Assembly: GCF_003259905.1 (NCBI RefSeq)
Contig: NZ_QLMG01000023.1
Span: 1 to 64,000, forward strand
Length of the DNA: 64,000 nucleotides
Direction of reading: 5' to 3'
From: Salipiger aestuarii
GTDB taxonomy: Bacteria > Pseudomonadota > Alphaproteobacteria > Rhodobacterales > Rhodobacteraceae
This document shows, in pieces, positions 25,545 through 35,031 of the stretch. A program made the translations under genes and the position numbers. The notes beneath the pieces were generated by a model, which saw only the letters and a program-made list of their open reading frames with translations, was not told where the DNA came from and did no database searches. The stretch's first letter is position 1. Every line of letters starts with the position of its first letter.

Positions 25545-26267
25545 ATGGCAAAAGTTGCATTGGTCACGGGGGGGAGCCGCGGCATTGGCGAGGCGATCAG
25601 CAAGGCGCTAAAGGCGGCAGGCTATGACGTCGCCGCCACCTATGCCGGAAATGACGAGAAGGCGACGAAATTCACCGAAGAGACGGGCATCAAGACCTAC
25701 AAGTGGAACGTCGCCGATTACGAGGCGTCGAAAGACGGAATTGCACAGGTTGAGGCCGACCTTGGCCCGATCGACGTGGTGGTTGCCAACGCCGGCATCA
25801 CCCGCGATGCGCCGTTCCACAAGATGACGCCCGATCAGTGGAAAGAGGTGATCGACACCAACCTGACCGGCGTGTTCAACACCGTCCATCCGATCTGGCC
25901 GGGAATGCGCGAACGCAAGTTCGGGCGCGTCATCGTGATTTCGTCTATCAACGGTCAAAAGGGTCAGTTCGCGCAGGTGAACTATGCCGCGACCAAGGCT
26001 GGCGATCTTGGCATCGTCAAGTCGCTGGCCCAGGAAGGCGCGCGCGCCGGTATCACCGCCAACGCGATCTGCCCCGGCTACATCGCGACCGAAATGGTGA
26101 TGGCCGTGCCCGAAAAGGTGCGCGACTCGATCATTGCCCAGATCCCGACGGGCCGGCTTGGCGAACCAGAGGAAATCGCGCGCTGCGTGGTGTTTCTCGC
26201 GGCTGACGATGCGGGCTTTATCAACGGTTCGACGATTACCGCGAACGGCGGCCAGTTCTTCGTCTGA
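25545..26267 (+). CDS. phaB: Acetoacetyl-CoA reductase
   Basis: SDR enzyme of 240 residues that reduces acetoacetyl-CoA to (R)-3-hydroxybutyryl-CoA with NADPH. TGGSRGIG lies near residue 8, NAGITRD near 85, ISSINGQKGQFAQVNY with the catalytic Tyr and the following AATK lysine near 140-155, and NAICPGYIATEMV near 178; these last motifs are typical of PhaB rather than general SDRs. GGAGG lies five bases before the ATG. It follows phaA after a 162-base gap. Confidence 0.94.
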   Translation: MAKVALVTGGSRGIGEAISKALKAAGYDVAATYAGNDEKATKFTEETGIKTYKWNVADYEASKDGIAQVEADLGPIDVVVANAGITRDAPFHKMTPDQWKEVIDTNLTGVFNTVHPIWPGMRERKFGRVIVISSINGQKGQFAQVNYAATKAGDLGIVKSLAQEGARAGITANAICPGYIATEMVMAVPEKVRDSIIAQIPTGRLGEPEEIARCVVFLAADDAGFINGSTITANGGQFFV

Positions 26268-26282
26268 TCCCAGGTTCTGAAA

Positions 26283-26310
26283 CGCCCCGTGCCCGCGCGC
26301 GGGGCGTTTT
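26283..26310 (+). terminator. Intrinsic terminator after phaB
   Basis: CGCCCCG and CGGGGCG form a seven-pair GC stem followed by TTTT, starting 15 bases after the phaB stop. Confidence 0.8.
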
Positions 26311-26439
26311 CGTGCGAACACGCCTCACATCAGCGCGCATCTGTGCCGATACATATAGCGGTCGTCGTGGCATCCTTGCTCGACACAGCAAAGAAAGAAA
26401 TGCGATGCAGCGCGACGTTCAGTGATCGCAGCACGTCGC

Positions 26440-26865
26440 CGCCCGGGGCCGCAGCCCGCGCGAAAACCGCGCGGTCCGCTCCCGCAGGGTTGGGGTGTGC
26501 CGGTCAACAGCACGGTGAATTTCGACACACCGACTGTCTGCCACCTGTACCACGGCGATGCAGAGGGCAGCCCGGGCACGGTGATGACCTGCTTTCTTAC
26601 CCCAAGGTCGCTCCGCGGGCACGGGCGCTGTCTCAACGCATCGACGGCGTGGGTCGTCGATTTTGCGCCAGCGCGACCTGCCAGGCGCTCAGCGGTGCCG
26701 GGCACGTTCACCACATCGCATTCGCCGTGCCGGACCGCCCGGCGCAACAGCGGGTGCGCGATGCGGTGAGTGTCCAGCGCAAGCAGGCGACCTATTGCCG
26801 TCCCCCCGGTGTGCTGTTCGAAGTGGCAAACAACATCCCCGGCTTTGCGCGCGACGATCCTGTCC
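26440..26865 (+). pseudogene. Relic of a glyoxalase-family ring-cleaving dioxygenase (MhqO-like)
   Basis: Two pieces of one protein family lie in different frames. At about 26500-26604 one frame reads STVNFDTPTVCHLYHGDAEG and SPGTVMTCFLTP, close to the N-terminal part of MhqO-type extradiol dioxygenases. At about 26706-26861 another frame reads VHHIAFAVPDRPAQQ and PPGVLFEVANNIPGFARDDP, the C-terminal part with its metal-binding His and Glu. About 130 residues of the family's middle are missing and the two parts are out of frame. So this is a decayed gene with deletions and a frameshift. The limits are approximate. Confidence 0.75.
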
Positions 26866-27174
26866 GAAACGCCTGTTGCCGCGCCCAGCGTGACAGAGCG
26901 GCACGCGCATCTGCGGCAAAAGCCGGAACAGGTTCTGAAGCCGCTGGACGGGAGCCGCTGGACGGGCCGCACCCAGTGCGTCTGCCGGTGCGAGCGTCTC
27001 TGCAACAGGCGCCCCGCAACATGCGGGACGCCAAACGGTGAGGGGCGGCAATTGGCAGTGGCGCACCGGGCCGTCCTCTGGCCCCGATCCGCCTGTGGCT
27101 CTGTCATGCCGTGGCCCCGAACCGGCCCGACCGCCCCGAAAACGGCCGGGCCGGGCATCATCTGTCTGGGGGAA
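26866..27174. other. Stretch without a supportable gene
   Basis: Open frames on both strands here show no family features. The first part may still be eroded tail of the dioxygenase relic, since a frame continues with charged residues, but I cannot align it. Nothing else was seen. Confidence 0.4.
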
Positions 27175-27348
27175 TCAATGCAGCTGCCCGCTCAGGCGCG
27201 AGATCTCTTCCTTGATCCGCAGTTTCTGCTTCTTGAGCTGTGCGACGTGGAGGCCGTCCGTGCTGGGACTCCGCTGCATTTCTTCCACAGCGGTCGAGAG
27301 GGAGTGGTGTTTCTTCTTCAGTTCCTGCAGGTGCGAACTCAAGCTCAT
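27175..27348 (-). CDS. DUF465 (YdcH family) small protein
   Basis: Protein of 57 residues predicted to be mostly coiled-coil helix: MSLSSHLQELKKKHHSLS, then VAQLKKQKLRIKEEISRL. This is the DUF465/YdcH pattern, a widespread small cytosolic family of unknown function. AAGGAGG lies six bases before the ATG at 27348, which decides the start over a longer open frame. Confidence 0.85.
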   Translation of the reverse strand: MSLSSHLQELKKKHHSLSTAVEEMQRSPSTDGLHVAQLKKQKLRIKEEISRLSGQLH

Positions 27349-27463
27349 TTGTTTCCTCCTTGTGCTGGGTTGAGCCGTCAGTGCAGCACATCGAGTGATT
27401 CCTGTCACGCTGCAGATGCGAGCGTGCTGAAGAATAACTTTACGACGCGTCAACACCGTGCGG

Positions 27464-28237
27464 TCACCGCGGAAAATTTAACTCCTGGCCGTTCCGCAGC
27501 GCCGCCCTGATAAGCTGAGAATAATCCTCGCCGTCTTCAAGATGGCGCGCGCCGTCGTGCAGGATCAGCGATGGATGAAGGCGGAAAGCTGCCCGTCCCC
27601 CCTTGCGCGCACGAGCGAAAAACAGCCGTGGCGCGCGCATCGTACGCGGTGCAAGCGGCCATATTTCCAAGGAACCGAGAAGTTTGGACATCGCTGCGAT
27701 CATCGCGGGCATACGTTCGACGCGCAGCACCACGGTCAGCGTACCGCGCGGCTTCAACCGTCTGGCCCCCAAGGCGACCCAGGCGGCAAGCGGCACCGGC
27801 CCGGCAAGCCCCAGCTCGCGCCCCGGATCGTCGGCAGAATATCGCTCAGCCGGGTCGAAATACGGCGGGTTTGCGATGACATGATCGGCCGCATAGGTCT
27901 TTAACACCTCCGGAGGGTGCGCGATATCTCCGGTCATGATGACTCCGCTCAGACCGTTATGCGCAAGATTACGTTGCGCAAGCGCCGCGTAGGCGGGCTG
28001 TATTTCCAGACCCAGCAGCCGCAGCCCCGGCACCCGCACCCCAAGGCAACACAGCGCGGGCGCCGCTCCGCAGCCCAGGTCCAGCACCGTCTCGCCCGTC
28101 CGCGCCGGCACCGTCGCGGCCAGAAGCACCGGATCGATTCCCGCGCGATAGCCCGCACGCGGCTGCCAGAGCTGCGCCTTTCCGCCCAGAAACGCGTCGC
28201 ACGACAGGTCGGTCTCGGCAAAGTGGTCAGACTTCAA
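27464..28237 (-). CDS. Class I SAM methyltransferase, TrmN6-like
   Basis: Methyltransferase of 257 residues. The N-terminal DAFLGGKAQLWQPRAGYRAG is typical of the YfiC/TrmN6 family, which N6-methylates A37 of tRNA-Val1. SAM-binding DLGCGAAPALCCL is near residue 53, and the adenine-amino-methylase motif NPPYF is near 123. It appears to start at a TTG (28237), which overlaps the end of the DUF2007 gene by 11 bases, so they are coupled. The exact RNA target is inferred from the family. Confidence 0.85.
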   Translation of the reverse strand: MKSDHFAETDLSCDAFLGGKAQLWQPRAGYRAGIDPVLLAATVPARTGETVLDLGCGAAPALCCLGVRVPGLRLLGLEIQPAYAALAQRNLAHNGLSGVIMTGDIAHPPEVLKTYAADHVIANPPYFDPAERYSADDPGRELGLAGPVPLAAWVALGARRLKPRGTLTVVLRVERMPAMIAAMSKLLGSLEIWPLAPRTMRAPRLFFARARKGGRAAFRLHPSLILHDGARHLEDGEDYSQLIRAALRNGQELNFPR

Positions 28238-28442
28238 ACCTTACCCCGTTCATCCGCAGGACCCGCCGCGCGCGATCTGCCTGATCGGTCCGCACCATCA
28301 GACGGCGCGGCAATATGCCGATGCTGCCCTCAAGCACGCTCATGTTTACGTCCAGCTCGAAGCTGTCTATACCCTCAGCGTCCAGAAGGGTTTTCACCAA
28401 CGGTACGAGCGTTATGTCGTTTGTTCTAAGAAGCTCTTCCAT
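28227..28442 (-). CDS. DUF2007 domain protein
   Basis: Protein of 71 residues with the DUF2007 pattern: MEELLRTND at the start, LLDAEGIDSF, NMSVLEGSIGILPRRLMV, and a C-terminal ADRARRVL helix. The family is called putative signal-transducing but has no proven role. The ATG at 28442 matches the family start; a TTG eight codons upstream is an alternative. It is coupled to the downstream methyltransferase and divergent from the polyprenyl synthase gene. Confidence 0.82.
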   Translation of the reverse strand: MEELLRTNDITLVPLVKTLLDAEGIDSFELDVNMSVLEGSIGILPRRLMVRTDQADRARRVLRMNGVRFEV

Positions 28443-28509
28443 GGGCAGGATGTAAGGACAGCGCAACTACCTTGTCGAGCCTGTTCGGACAAGGACTGAT
28501 GGGGATCCG

Positions 28510-29511
28510 ATGGGCCTGGATACGCCGACGAAAAAGCCGCATGACCGGCTCTCTGAAATGCTCAACCATGACATGGCCGGGGTCAACGCCCTGATCCGTG
28601 AGCGCATGGCGTCGAAACACGCGCCGCGCATCCCCGAGGTCACCGCGCATCTTGTCGAGGCCGGTGGCAAGCGGCTGCGTCCGATGCTCACACTCGCCTC
28701 GGCGCGGCTGTGCGGCTATGACGGGCCGTTCCATGTGCATCTGGCGGCGACGGTCGAATTCATCCACACAGCGACGCTGCTGCACGACGACGTGGTCGAT
28801 GAAAGCAGCCAGCGGCGCGGCCGACCCACCGCGAACCTGCTGTGGGACAACAAATCCAGCGTGCTCGTGGGCGATTACCTGTTCGCGCGCGCCTTCCAGC
28901 TGATGGTCGAGCCGGGCGACCTGCGCGTGCTGGACATTCTGTCCAGCGCCGCCGCCACCATCGCCGAAGGCGAGGTGCTGCAACTGACCGCGGCGCAAAA
29001 CCTCAAAACCACCGAAGAAATCTATCTTCAGGTCGTGCGGGGCAAGACGGCGGCGTTGTTTTCGGCCGCGACCGAGGTTGGCGGCGTCATTGCAGGCGTC
29101 GACGAAGACCTCGTGCAGGCGCTTTACACTTATGGTGACGCGCTGGGGATCGCCTTTCAGATCGCCGATGATCTGCTGGATTATCAAGGAGATGCCAATG
29201 CGACCGGCAAGAACGTCGGCGACGATTTCCGCGAGCGCAAGCTGACGCTGCCGGTCATCAAGGCGATTGCCGCCGCCGATGACACCGAACGCGCGTTCTG
29301 GAAGCGCACCATCGAAAAGGGCGATCAGCGCGATGGCGATCTTGAACAGGCACTGGCCCTGCTGAATCGGCATGGCGCGCTGGAAAACACGCGCGACGAT
29401 GCGCTGGAATGGGCCGAAACCGCCAAGGTGGCAATGCGCGCGATGCCCACAAGCGAGATGCGTGACGTTCTGGTCGACCTGGCCGATTTCGTGGTGGCGC
29501 GGCTTTACTGA
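28510..29511 (+). CDS. Polyprenyl diphosphate synthase (octa/decaprenyl, ubiquinone side chain)
   Basis: Trans-prenyl transferase of 333 residues. The first Asp-rich motif [10 protein letters not shown] is near residue 92 and the second [11 protein letters not shown] near 218. GGKRLRPML near 51 and the TGKNVGDDF region are typical. The residues before the first Asp motif ([11 protein letters not shown]) are small, as in long-chain synthases. It would make the C40-C50 tail of ubiquinone; alphaproteobacteria usually make UQ-10, hence a decaprenyl product is likely. Its stop overlaps the convergent ispE stop by seven bases. Confidence 0.92.
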   Translation: MGLDTPTKKPHDRLSEMLNHDMAGVNALIRERMASKHAPRIPEVTAHLVEAGGKRLRPMLTLASARLCGYDGPFHVHLAATVEFIHTATLLHDDVVDESSQRRGRPTANLLWDNKSSVLVGDYLFARAFQLMVEPGDLRVLDILSSAAATIAEGEVLQLTAAQNLKTTEEIYLQVVRGKTAALFSAATEVGGVIAGVDEDLVQALYTYGDALGIAFQIADDLLDYQGDANATGKNVGDDFRERKLTLPVIKAIAAADDTERAFWKRTIEKGDQRDGDLEQALALLNRHGALENTRDDALEWAETAKVAMRAMPTSEMRDVLVDLADFVVARLY

Positions 29512-30377
29512 ATGCCCTGGCTCAGACGCGGCGCCGCCTGCTGCATCTGATCGCCAAGCACGCCGCCCGCAACCCACCAGTCGGGCTTGGCCCGGCCGAT
29601 CCGTTGCGCTGCGGCCTGCGCGTCAGCCTCATGGGCAAACAGGCCAAAGCAGGTCGCACCCGACCCGGACATCCGCGCAAGGGTGCACCCGCGCTGGGCC
29701 TCCAAAGCCGTCAGCACAAGGTTGATGACCGGTTCGACCTGCCGGGCCGGCGCCTCCAAATCGTTGCGCATTTCCCTGAGAAAGGCGATCAGCCCCGGCG
29801 CATCGGTCAGGCTGGGCAACCTGTCGGGCATCGAAGGATTGTCGCGCGATTGCAATGCCTTGAACACGGCGGGGGTAGACACCGGGCGGCGGGGGTTCAC
29901 CAGTACTGCGGCCACGGGCGGCAGCGTCACCGGATCAAGCCGTTCGCCGATGCCGCGCACACGAACGGGGCGCGAGCCAAGGCACATCGGCACGTCCGCG
30001 CCCAGCGCCAGCGCCTGCATGTCATTGATCCGTGTGCCGTGCAGCGCAGCCATCCCGCGCAACGCGGCGGCGGCATCCGCCGACCCGCCCCCGATTCCCG
30101 AAGAAGACGGCAACCGCTTGTCCAGCGTCACCGCCGCGTCCCCCCCCAGCAGGGCGGCCGCCCGCAGCGCGAGGTTGCCCATATCCGCAGGCACGCCCGC
30201 CGCTTCGGGTCCGTGAACATGAAGCGAAAGACCCCTGCCCGGCGCGATCACAAGCCGGTCGCCGACCGGCGCGAACACCACCAGCGAATCCAGCAGGTGA
30301 TAGCCGTCGGCCCGCTGGCCGATCACATGCAGGGCAAGGTTGATCTTCGCGGGTGCAAAGACCTCAGTTGCCCTCAT
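29505..30377 (-). CDS. ispE: 4-diphosphocytidyl-2-C-methyl-D-erythritol kinase
   Basis: GHMP kinase of 290 residues in the non-mevalonate isoprenoid pathway; phosphorylates CDP-methylerythritol. The N-terminal [11 protein letters not shown] and DGYHLLDSL bind substrate, [15 protein letters not shown] near residue 95 is the ATP loop, and [12 protein letters not shown] near 250 is the third GHMP motif. The ATG at 30377 overlaps the end of the TPR gene by 14 bases. It faces the polyprenyl synthase gene, so two isoprenoid genes are convergent here. Confidence 0.94.
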   Translation of the reverse strand: MRATEVFAPAKINLALHVIGQRADGYHLLDSLVVFAPVGDRLVIAPGRGLSLHVHGPEAAGVPADMGNLALRAAALLGGDAAVTLDKRLPSSSGIGGGSADAAAALRGMAALHGTRINDMQALALGADVPMCLGSRPVRVRGIGERLDPVTLPPVAAVLVNPRRPVSTPAVFKALQSRDNPSMPDRLPSLTDAPGLIAFLREMRNDLEAPARQVEPVINLVLTALEAQRGCTLARMSGSGATCFGLFAHEADAQAAAQRIGRAKPDWWVAGGVLGDQMQQAAPRLSQGIQ

Positions 30378-32091
30378 CGGCAACCTTGAGCGGCGGCTGG
30401 CCTTCTTCGGCCAGCACCTGGTCCAGCCCGACCCGCAGCTTTTCGCGGATCCGCTCGGGGTCAAGCTCGTCCGATGCGTCTTCCCAATCGACAAAGCTCA
30501 GGGCGCGCTGCCACTGGAACTTCGCCTCGATTTCACGCCCCACGGCCCAGTAGACATCGCCCAAGTGATCGTTGACCACGGGGTCCACCGCCATCAGTTC
30601 GGCGGCGCGTTCCATGTGAACGACCGCCTCTTCGTAGCGGCCGAGCTTGTAAAGCGCCCAGCCCAGACTGTCGACGATATAGCCGCTCTGCGGCTGCGCA
30701 GACACGGCCTGTTCGATCATCGCCAGCGCCTCGTCCAGCTTTTGCTGATGTTCGACCAGCGAATAGCCCAGGTAATTCAACACCTGCGGCTGGCCCGGAT
30801 TGATGTCGAGCGCCTTGCGAAAATCCGACTCGGCATCGTCCCAGGCCCCGCGCCTTTCGTTGCTGATGCCGCGCGCGTAATACAGGAACCACTGCGCCGG
30901 GTTTTCCGCGTCAAAAGACGCAAGCGCGCGGGTATAGGCCGCGACGGCCTCGTCATAGCGTTCAAGCTGGCGCAAAAGATCGCCAAGCGCGGATTGCACC
31001 GTCGCCTCGCCGCCATGGGTCGACGCAAGCTGTTCCAGCACCTCGATCGCGGCATCGGTCTTGTCCTGCGCCCGCAGCGCATCGGCACGCCCCAGTTCGG
31101 CAGCGTGATAATCGGGGTCCTCGCGCGGGACTTTCTTGTATTCCGCGACGGCCAGATCGTATTGTTCCAGGCTTTCCAGCAACGACGCGGTCATCAGGAT
31201 CGCACCGGAATGGTCCGGGCGAAGATATTCGGCGATGCGGGCGTAAAGCAGGGTGAAATCGTCGTTCGCCTCGCTCGAAAGCGCGCCGGCGAGGGTGTAG
31301 AACACCTCGGCGATGCCGTCGCGGGCGCTGCGGACGTAGGTAAAAGGCAGCACCTCGCCATCGACAAGCCGCTTGCGCATCACCTCAAGCGCGGGGTCGC
31401 GCGGTTCGGGAAAGCCCTCGTCGATCATCGCCACCGCTTCGGCCTGACGGCCAAGCTGGCTCAGCATCTCGGAACGCGCCATCACCGCCCGGCGCGTCAA
31501 TTGCATCGCCCCCGCGCGACGGGCGGCGAACACCGCCTCGGCGCCTTCGAAATCCCCCACTGAGGCCAGCGCCATGGCGCGATGATATTCCGCAAAGGAC
31601 CTCAGCCCGCGTTCCTGACCCAGCGCATCGAACGCCGCCTGCGCGGCGGTCATGTCGCCTTGGCCCAGTTCGGACCAGGCCCGCGTCAGGCCGTCGACCA
31701 GCGGGCCAATGGCCGATCCTTCTTCGATGCGGGCGATCAGACCGGCGAAATCGTCGGTCGCGGCAAGTTCGGCGATCTGGGCCATGTGGCCGACCTGGCT
31801 TTGATAGCCCGCCTCGGACAGCCGGTTGGCCAGCGCCACCGCATGATCGATATCGCCCAGCGAAAGATTGGCCAGAACCGCGCGTTCCACCAGCGCCGGG
31901 TTGTCCGGATCAAACGCGATCGTGCGCTCGTAATAGTCGGCGGCCGCCTTGAAATCGCCAAGGAAGCTTGCCTGCCGCGCGGCAAGATAGCCGCCCGACA
32001 GGCTGTTGGCCACCGCAGGACCCGCGACTGCCGCCGCGAACGCAAGCGCAAGCGCCGCCCCGCGAATGGGACCCAACGTCCGTGATGCCAT
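30364..32091 (-). CDS. Exported TPR repeat protein
   Basis: Protein of 575 residues with a signal peptide ending AVANS near residue 30 and many tetratricopeptide repeats, for example [18 protein letters not shown] near 55 and a block from about 330 to 520 with repeats such as [17 protein letters not shown] and [20 protein letters not shown]. Probably a periplasmic or outer-membrane-associated scaffold. GGAGG lies nine bases before the ATG at 32091. It is coupled to ispE, which has no obvious functional link. No specific partner is suggested by the sequence. Confidence 0.85.
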   Translation of the reverse strand: MASRTLGPIRGAALALAFAAAVAGPAVANSLSGGYLAARQASFLGDFKAAADYYERTIAFDPDNPALVERAVLANLSLGDIDHAVALANRLSEAGYQSQVGHMAQIAELAATDDFAGLIARIEEGSAIGPLVDGLTRAWSELGQGDMTAAQAAFDALGQERGLRSFAEYHRAMALASVGDFEGAEAVFAARRAGAMQLTRRAVMARSEMLSQLGRQAEAVAMIDEGFPEPRDPALEVMRKRLVDGEVLPFTYVRSARDGIAEVFYTLAGALSSEANDDFTLLYARIAEYLRPDHSGAILMTASLLESLEQYDLAVAEYKKVPREDPDYHAAELGRADALRAQDKTDAAIEVLEQLASTHGGEATVQSALGDLLRQLERYDEAVAAYTRALASFDAENPAQWFLYYARGISNERRGAWDDAESDFRKALDINPGQPQVLNYLGYSLVEHQQKLDEALAMIEQAVSAQPQSGYIVDSLGWALYKLGRYEEAVVHMERAAELMAVDPVVNDHLGDVYWAVGREIEAKFQWQRALSFVDWEDASDELDPERIREKLRVGLDQVLAEEGQPPLKVADEGN

Positions 32092-32200
32092 GCCTGTTGC
32101 CTCCGTTGATGTTGCCGAAAGCCTAGCTTGCCATATGCCAACACGCAATGAGCGGGGGCTTCACGCCCCCGTCATCCCCACCCTGCGACGCGTCCCCTGG

Positions 32201-32491
32201 TCACAGCAGATCCAGTTTTCGGGCAAGCTTGGCGTCCAGCGATGACAACCCGCCCACGTCATGGGTGCACAGCACCACGGTGACCTTGTTGTAGATGTTC
32301 GTCCATTCGGGGTGGTGGTTCCATTTTTCGGCCCAGAAGGCGGCGCGGGTCATCCAGGAAAACGCCTCGATGAAATCGGCAAAGGCATAGGTCTTTTCCA
32401 TGGCGTCCCGGCCCTGGGTCATCATCCAGCCGTTTGCGATGAGCGGCGCGAGAATGGTTTCGCGTGCGGTATCCGACAGCTTTTCCGTCAT
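32201..32491 (-). CDS. phhB: 4a-hydroxytetrahydrobiopterin dehydratase (pterin carbinolamine dehydratase)
   Basis: Enzyme of 96 residues that recycles the pterin cofactor of aromatic amino acid hydroxylases by dehydrating 4a-carbinolamine. The active-site motif [15 protein letters not shown] is near residue 56 and [11 protein letters not shown] near 76, both diagnostic. Its ATG overlaps the stop of the upstream FemAB-like gene. No phenylalanine hydroxylase gene is in the window. Confidence 0.94.
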   Translation of the reverse strand: MTEKLSDTARETILAPLIANGWMMTQGRDAMEKTYAFADFIEAFSWMTRAAFWAEKWNHHPEWTNIYNKVTVVLCTHDVGGLSSLDAKLARKLDLL

Positions 32492-33696
32492 TGCTGTTCC
32501 TCCCTGCGGTCCTTGCGGAACGGGCCATAGGCGGTAAGGATTTCTATATCCTCGTCCACCGCACGGCGTTCTTCTTCGAGATAACGCGCGACGGCGCGGG
32601 CAAAACCCTGATCGGCGATCCAGTGCAGGCTGTGGGTCTGGGTCGGCAGATATCCGCGCGCCAGCTTGTGTTCGCCCTGCGCGCCCGCCTCGACGCGCGA
32701 CAGCCCCCGTGCGATGGCAAAGTCGATGGCCTGATAGTAACAGGCTTCGAAATGCAGACAGGGGTGATCTTCGATGCAGCCCCAGTAGCGGCCGTACAGC
32801 GCATCGCGCCCGATGAAATTCAGCGCCCCCGCCACGGGCACCCCGTCGCGTTCGGCAAGCACCAGCGCGATGTCGTTGCGCAGCGTGTCATGGGCGATGT
32901 CGAAAAACGCACGGGTCAGGTAGGGGGTGCCCCATTTGCGCGCGCCGGTGTCCTGATAAAACCGCCAAAAAGCATCCCAATGTTCGGGTTCGATCTGATC
33001 GCCCGTCAGCACACGGATGTCGCCCCCAAACGCCTGGGCGGTGCGGCGTTCCTTGCGGATGGTCTTGCGCTTGCGTGCGTTCAGGCTGTCGAGGAAACCG
33101 TCAAAATCCGCATAGCCGTTGTTTTCCCAATGAAATTGTTGGGTGATGCGGCGCATCAGCCCCATTTCGGCGCCCGCGATGGCCTCGGCCTCTGTGCAGA
33201 AGGTGACATGCAGCGAGCTGACGTCGTTTTCCGATGCGAACTGCACCGCGCCTTGCAACAAGGCCGAAATGCCGGTGACTTCATGGCCGGGCCGGACCAG
33301 AAACCTGCGACCCGTCGCCGGGGTAAAGGGCACCGCAATCTGAAGCTTGGGGTAATACTGCCCACCCGCACCCTCATAGGCATGCGCCCAGGAATGGTCG
33401 AAGATATATTCGCCCTGGCTATGCGACTTTGCATATAGCGGCGCCACGGCGATGACCACGTCGTCCATCTCGACGGCAAGGTAGCGCGGTTCCCACCCGG
33501 TGCCGCGCCCGACAGAGCCCGACGATTCAAGCGCGTGCAGGAATCGCCAGGTGGTGAAAGGATCGTTGGGGCGCCCGGTCTCGAAAGCCTCGGGACAGGC
33601 GCAGGCGTCCCAGTCCGCCTCGGCGATCTGGTCGAGCGACGTCAACACGTTGACGGCAATCGCCGCGCCCGGCTGGTCTGTGGTGTGGTCTGTCAT
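32488..33696 (-). CDS. GNAT/FemAB-like protein of the COG3146 family
   Basis: Protein of 402 residues of the peptidogalycan biosynthesis-like family. The two-lobed GNAT fold is suggested by [19 protein letters not shown] near residue 45, [15 protein letters not shown] near 208, [24 protein letters not shown] sequence near 300 ([14 protein letters not shown]), and [14 protein letters not shown] near 345, which are hallmarks of this family. It may transfer an amino-acyl or acyl group in the cell envelope, but no member is firmly characterised to my knowledge. It is coupled to phhB by an ATGA overlap. Confidence 0.85.
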   Translation of the reverse strand: MTDHTTDQPGAAIAVNVLTSLDQIAEADWDACACPEAFETGRPNDPFTTWRFLHALESSGSVGRGTGWEPRYLAVEMDDVVIAVAPLYAKSHSQGEYIFDHSWAHAYEGAGGQYYPKLQIAVPFTPATGRRFLVRPGHEVTGISALLQGAVQFASENDVSSLHVTFCTEAEAIAGAEMGLMRRITQQFHWENNGYADFDGFLDSLNARKRKTIRKERRTAQAFGGDIRVLTGDQIEPEHWDAFWRFYQDTGARKWGTPYLTRAFFDIAHDTLRNDIALVLAERDGVPVAGALNFIGRDALYGRYWGCIEDHPCLHFEACYYQAIDFAIARGLSRVEAGAQGEHKLARGYLPTQTHSLHWIADQGFARAVARYLEEERRAVDEDIEILTAYGPFRKDRREEQQ

Positions 33697-33741
33697 TTTG
33701 CGCGATCCCCTGCCGCTGATGTGGCGCAGCCTGCGCGGGGT

Positions 33742-34494
33742 TCAAGCGGCGTATCCCTCAAAGGTGATGTTCTGCGCGATCTTGCGCGCCTCTGTCTCTT
33801 GCTCGGGCGAGCGTACCGTCCAGCACAGCACCGCCGCGCCGTCGCGTTTCAGGTCGGCCACGCGCGGGCGCGAAAGGTCGGATTTGTCGTGACTGATGAA
33901 ACAGGCCCCCACCGCATCGTAATCGGGGATGCCGCGCAGCCGGGCCCGGGTCGCTTCGGGCACGAGCGGTTGGTCTTCGGCGTCCCAGCCGCAGGTGGTC
34001 AGCCCGCGCGGCAGGCCGGGGGCCCGTCGCGCCATCGCCGCCACCGATGCCGGGTTGAACGACATCACGGCGACCGGGCCGATATAGCCCGCCAGCGCGC
34101 GCGCGGCGGCGGTTTCCAGCGCGCCCACATTGGGGCCCATGGCCCCATCCTGATCCTTGATCTCGATCAGCAGCGGAGCCTTGCCCGCGACCAACGCCAG
34201 CACCTGAACAAGCGTCGGAATGGGGTCATGTCCGTGGCGCAGCGTGATTGCGCCCAGCTCGGCGGCGCTGTGCTGGCGAACCGGCCCCGTCTGCGTGGTC
34301 AGGCGGGACAGGTCGTCATCGTGAAACACCATCGCCTCGCCGTCGCGCGACAGTTGCAGGTCGATTTCGATCCCGTAACCGGCCTGAATCGCGGCGGAAA
34401 TCGCTGAAAGCGAGTTTTCCGGCCGCCCCCTTTCGCTGTCGTGCAAGGCACGATGCGCGATAGGGCGTTCCAGAAAGGCGGAGGGCAGTTGCAT
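33742..34494 (-). CDS. Glycerophosphodiester phosphodiesterase
   Basis: GDPD-family enzyme of 250 residues releasing glycerol-3-phosphate from glycerophosphodiesters, in TIM-barrel form. Catalytic motifs: AHRALHDSERGRPENS near residue 13 (His, Arg, Glu-Asn), IEIDLQLSRDGEAMVFHDD near 42-60, and LLIEIKDQD near 108. No signal peptide is seen, so it is cytosolic like UgpQ. Its ATG overlaps the ridA-like stop by one base. Confidence 0.92.
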   Translation of the reverse strand: MQLPSAFLERPIAHRALHDSERGRPENSLSAISAAIQAGYGIEIDLQLSRDGEAMVFHDDDLSRLTTQTGPVRQHSAAELGAITLRHGHDPIPTLVQVLALVAGKAPLLIEIKDQDGAMGPNVGALETAAARALAGYIGPVAVMSFNPASVAAMARRAPGLPRGLTTCGWDAEDQPLVPEATRARLRGIPDYDAVGACFISHDKSDLSRPRVADLKRDGAAVLCWTVRSPEQETEARKIAQNITFEGYAA

Positions 34495-34955
34495 CAGACC
34501 AGCTCGAAGATGCCTTCGATCTCGACCGCGACGCCAAGCGGCAGCGACGCCGCCGAGACCGCCGAGCGCGCATGCTTGCCCGCCTCGCCCAATACCTCGA
34601 CCAGAAGATCCGACGCGCCGTTCACCACCTTGGGCTGTTCGCTGAAATCAAGGGTCGAATTGACAAAGCCGGTCAGCTTGACCACGCGCTTGAGCTTTGA
34701 CCAGTCGCCGCCACAGGCCGCCCGGACCTGCGCCAGCAGGCTCAGCGCGCAGGTGGCCGCCGCCTTTGCCCCCTCTTCGGTGGTGGTGTCGACGCCAAGC
34801 TTGCCAAGGATAAGCCCGTCCGGGCCCTGGCTGATCTGTCCCGACACATAGACCGTGTTGCCGCTGATGACATAGGGCACATAGTTCGCGGCGGGTGCAG
34901 GGGCATCGGGAAGGGTCAGGCCAAGTTCGGCCAGGCGAGCGTCGATATCGGTCAT
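34494..34955 (-). CDS. RidA family protein (YjgF/YER057c)
   Basis: Protein of 153 residues related to enamine/imine deaminases that clear reactive 2-aminoacrylate. The length and features such as YVPYVISGNTVYVSGQI near residue 25 and the GVAVEIEGIFEL end fit the longer RidA-like subgroup rather than RidA itself. The Arg that binds the carboxylate in true RidA is not obvious here, so the biochemical role is uncertain. First gene of a minus-strand chain with GDPD, FemAB-like and phhB. Confidence 0.85.
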   Translation of the reverse strand: MTDIDARLAELGLTLPDAPAPAANYVPYVISGNTVYVSGQISQGPDGLILGKLGVDTTTEEGAKAAATCALSLLAQVRAACGGDWSKLKRVVKLTGFVNSTLDFSEQPKVVNGASDLLVEVLGEAGKHARSAVSAASLPLGVAVEIEGIFELV

Positions 34956-35031
34956 CGAAAATGTCCTGTCTAGCGTGTCGCCACAACGCTACCGCTGTTG
35001 CGCGCCGATGGAAACACCCGAAGAGACGCGG

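Noticed and set aside
26325..27161. Open frame of 278 codons on the minus strand after phaB
   Set aside because: No family features; it is antisense to the dioxygenase relic, which has recognisable motifs on the plus strand.
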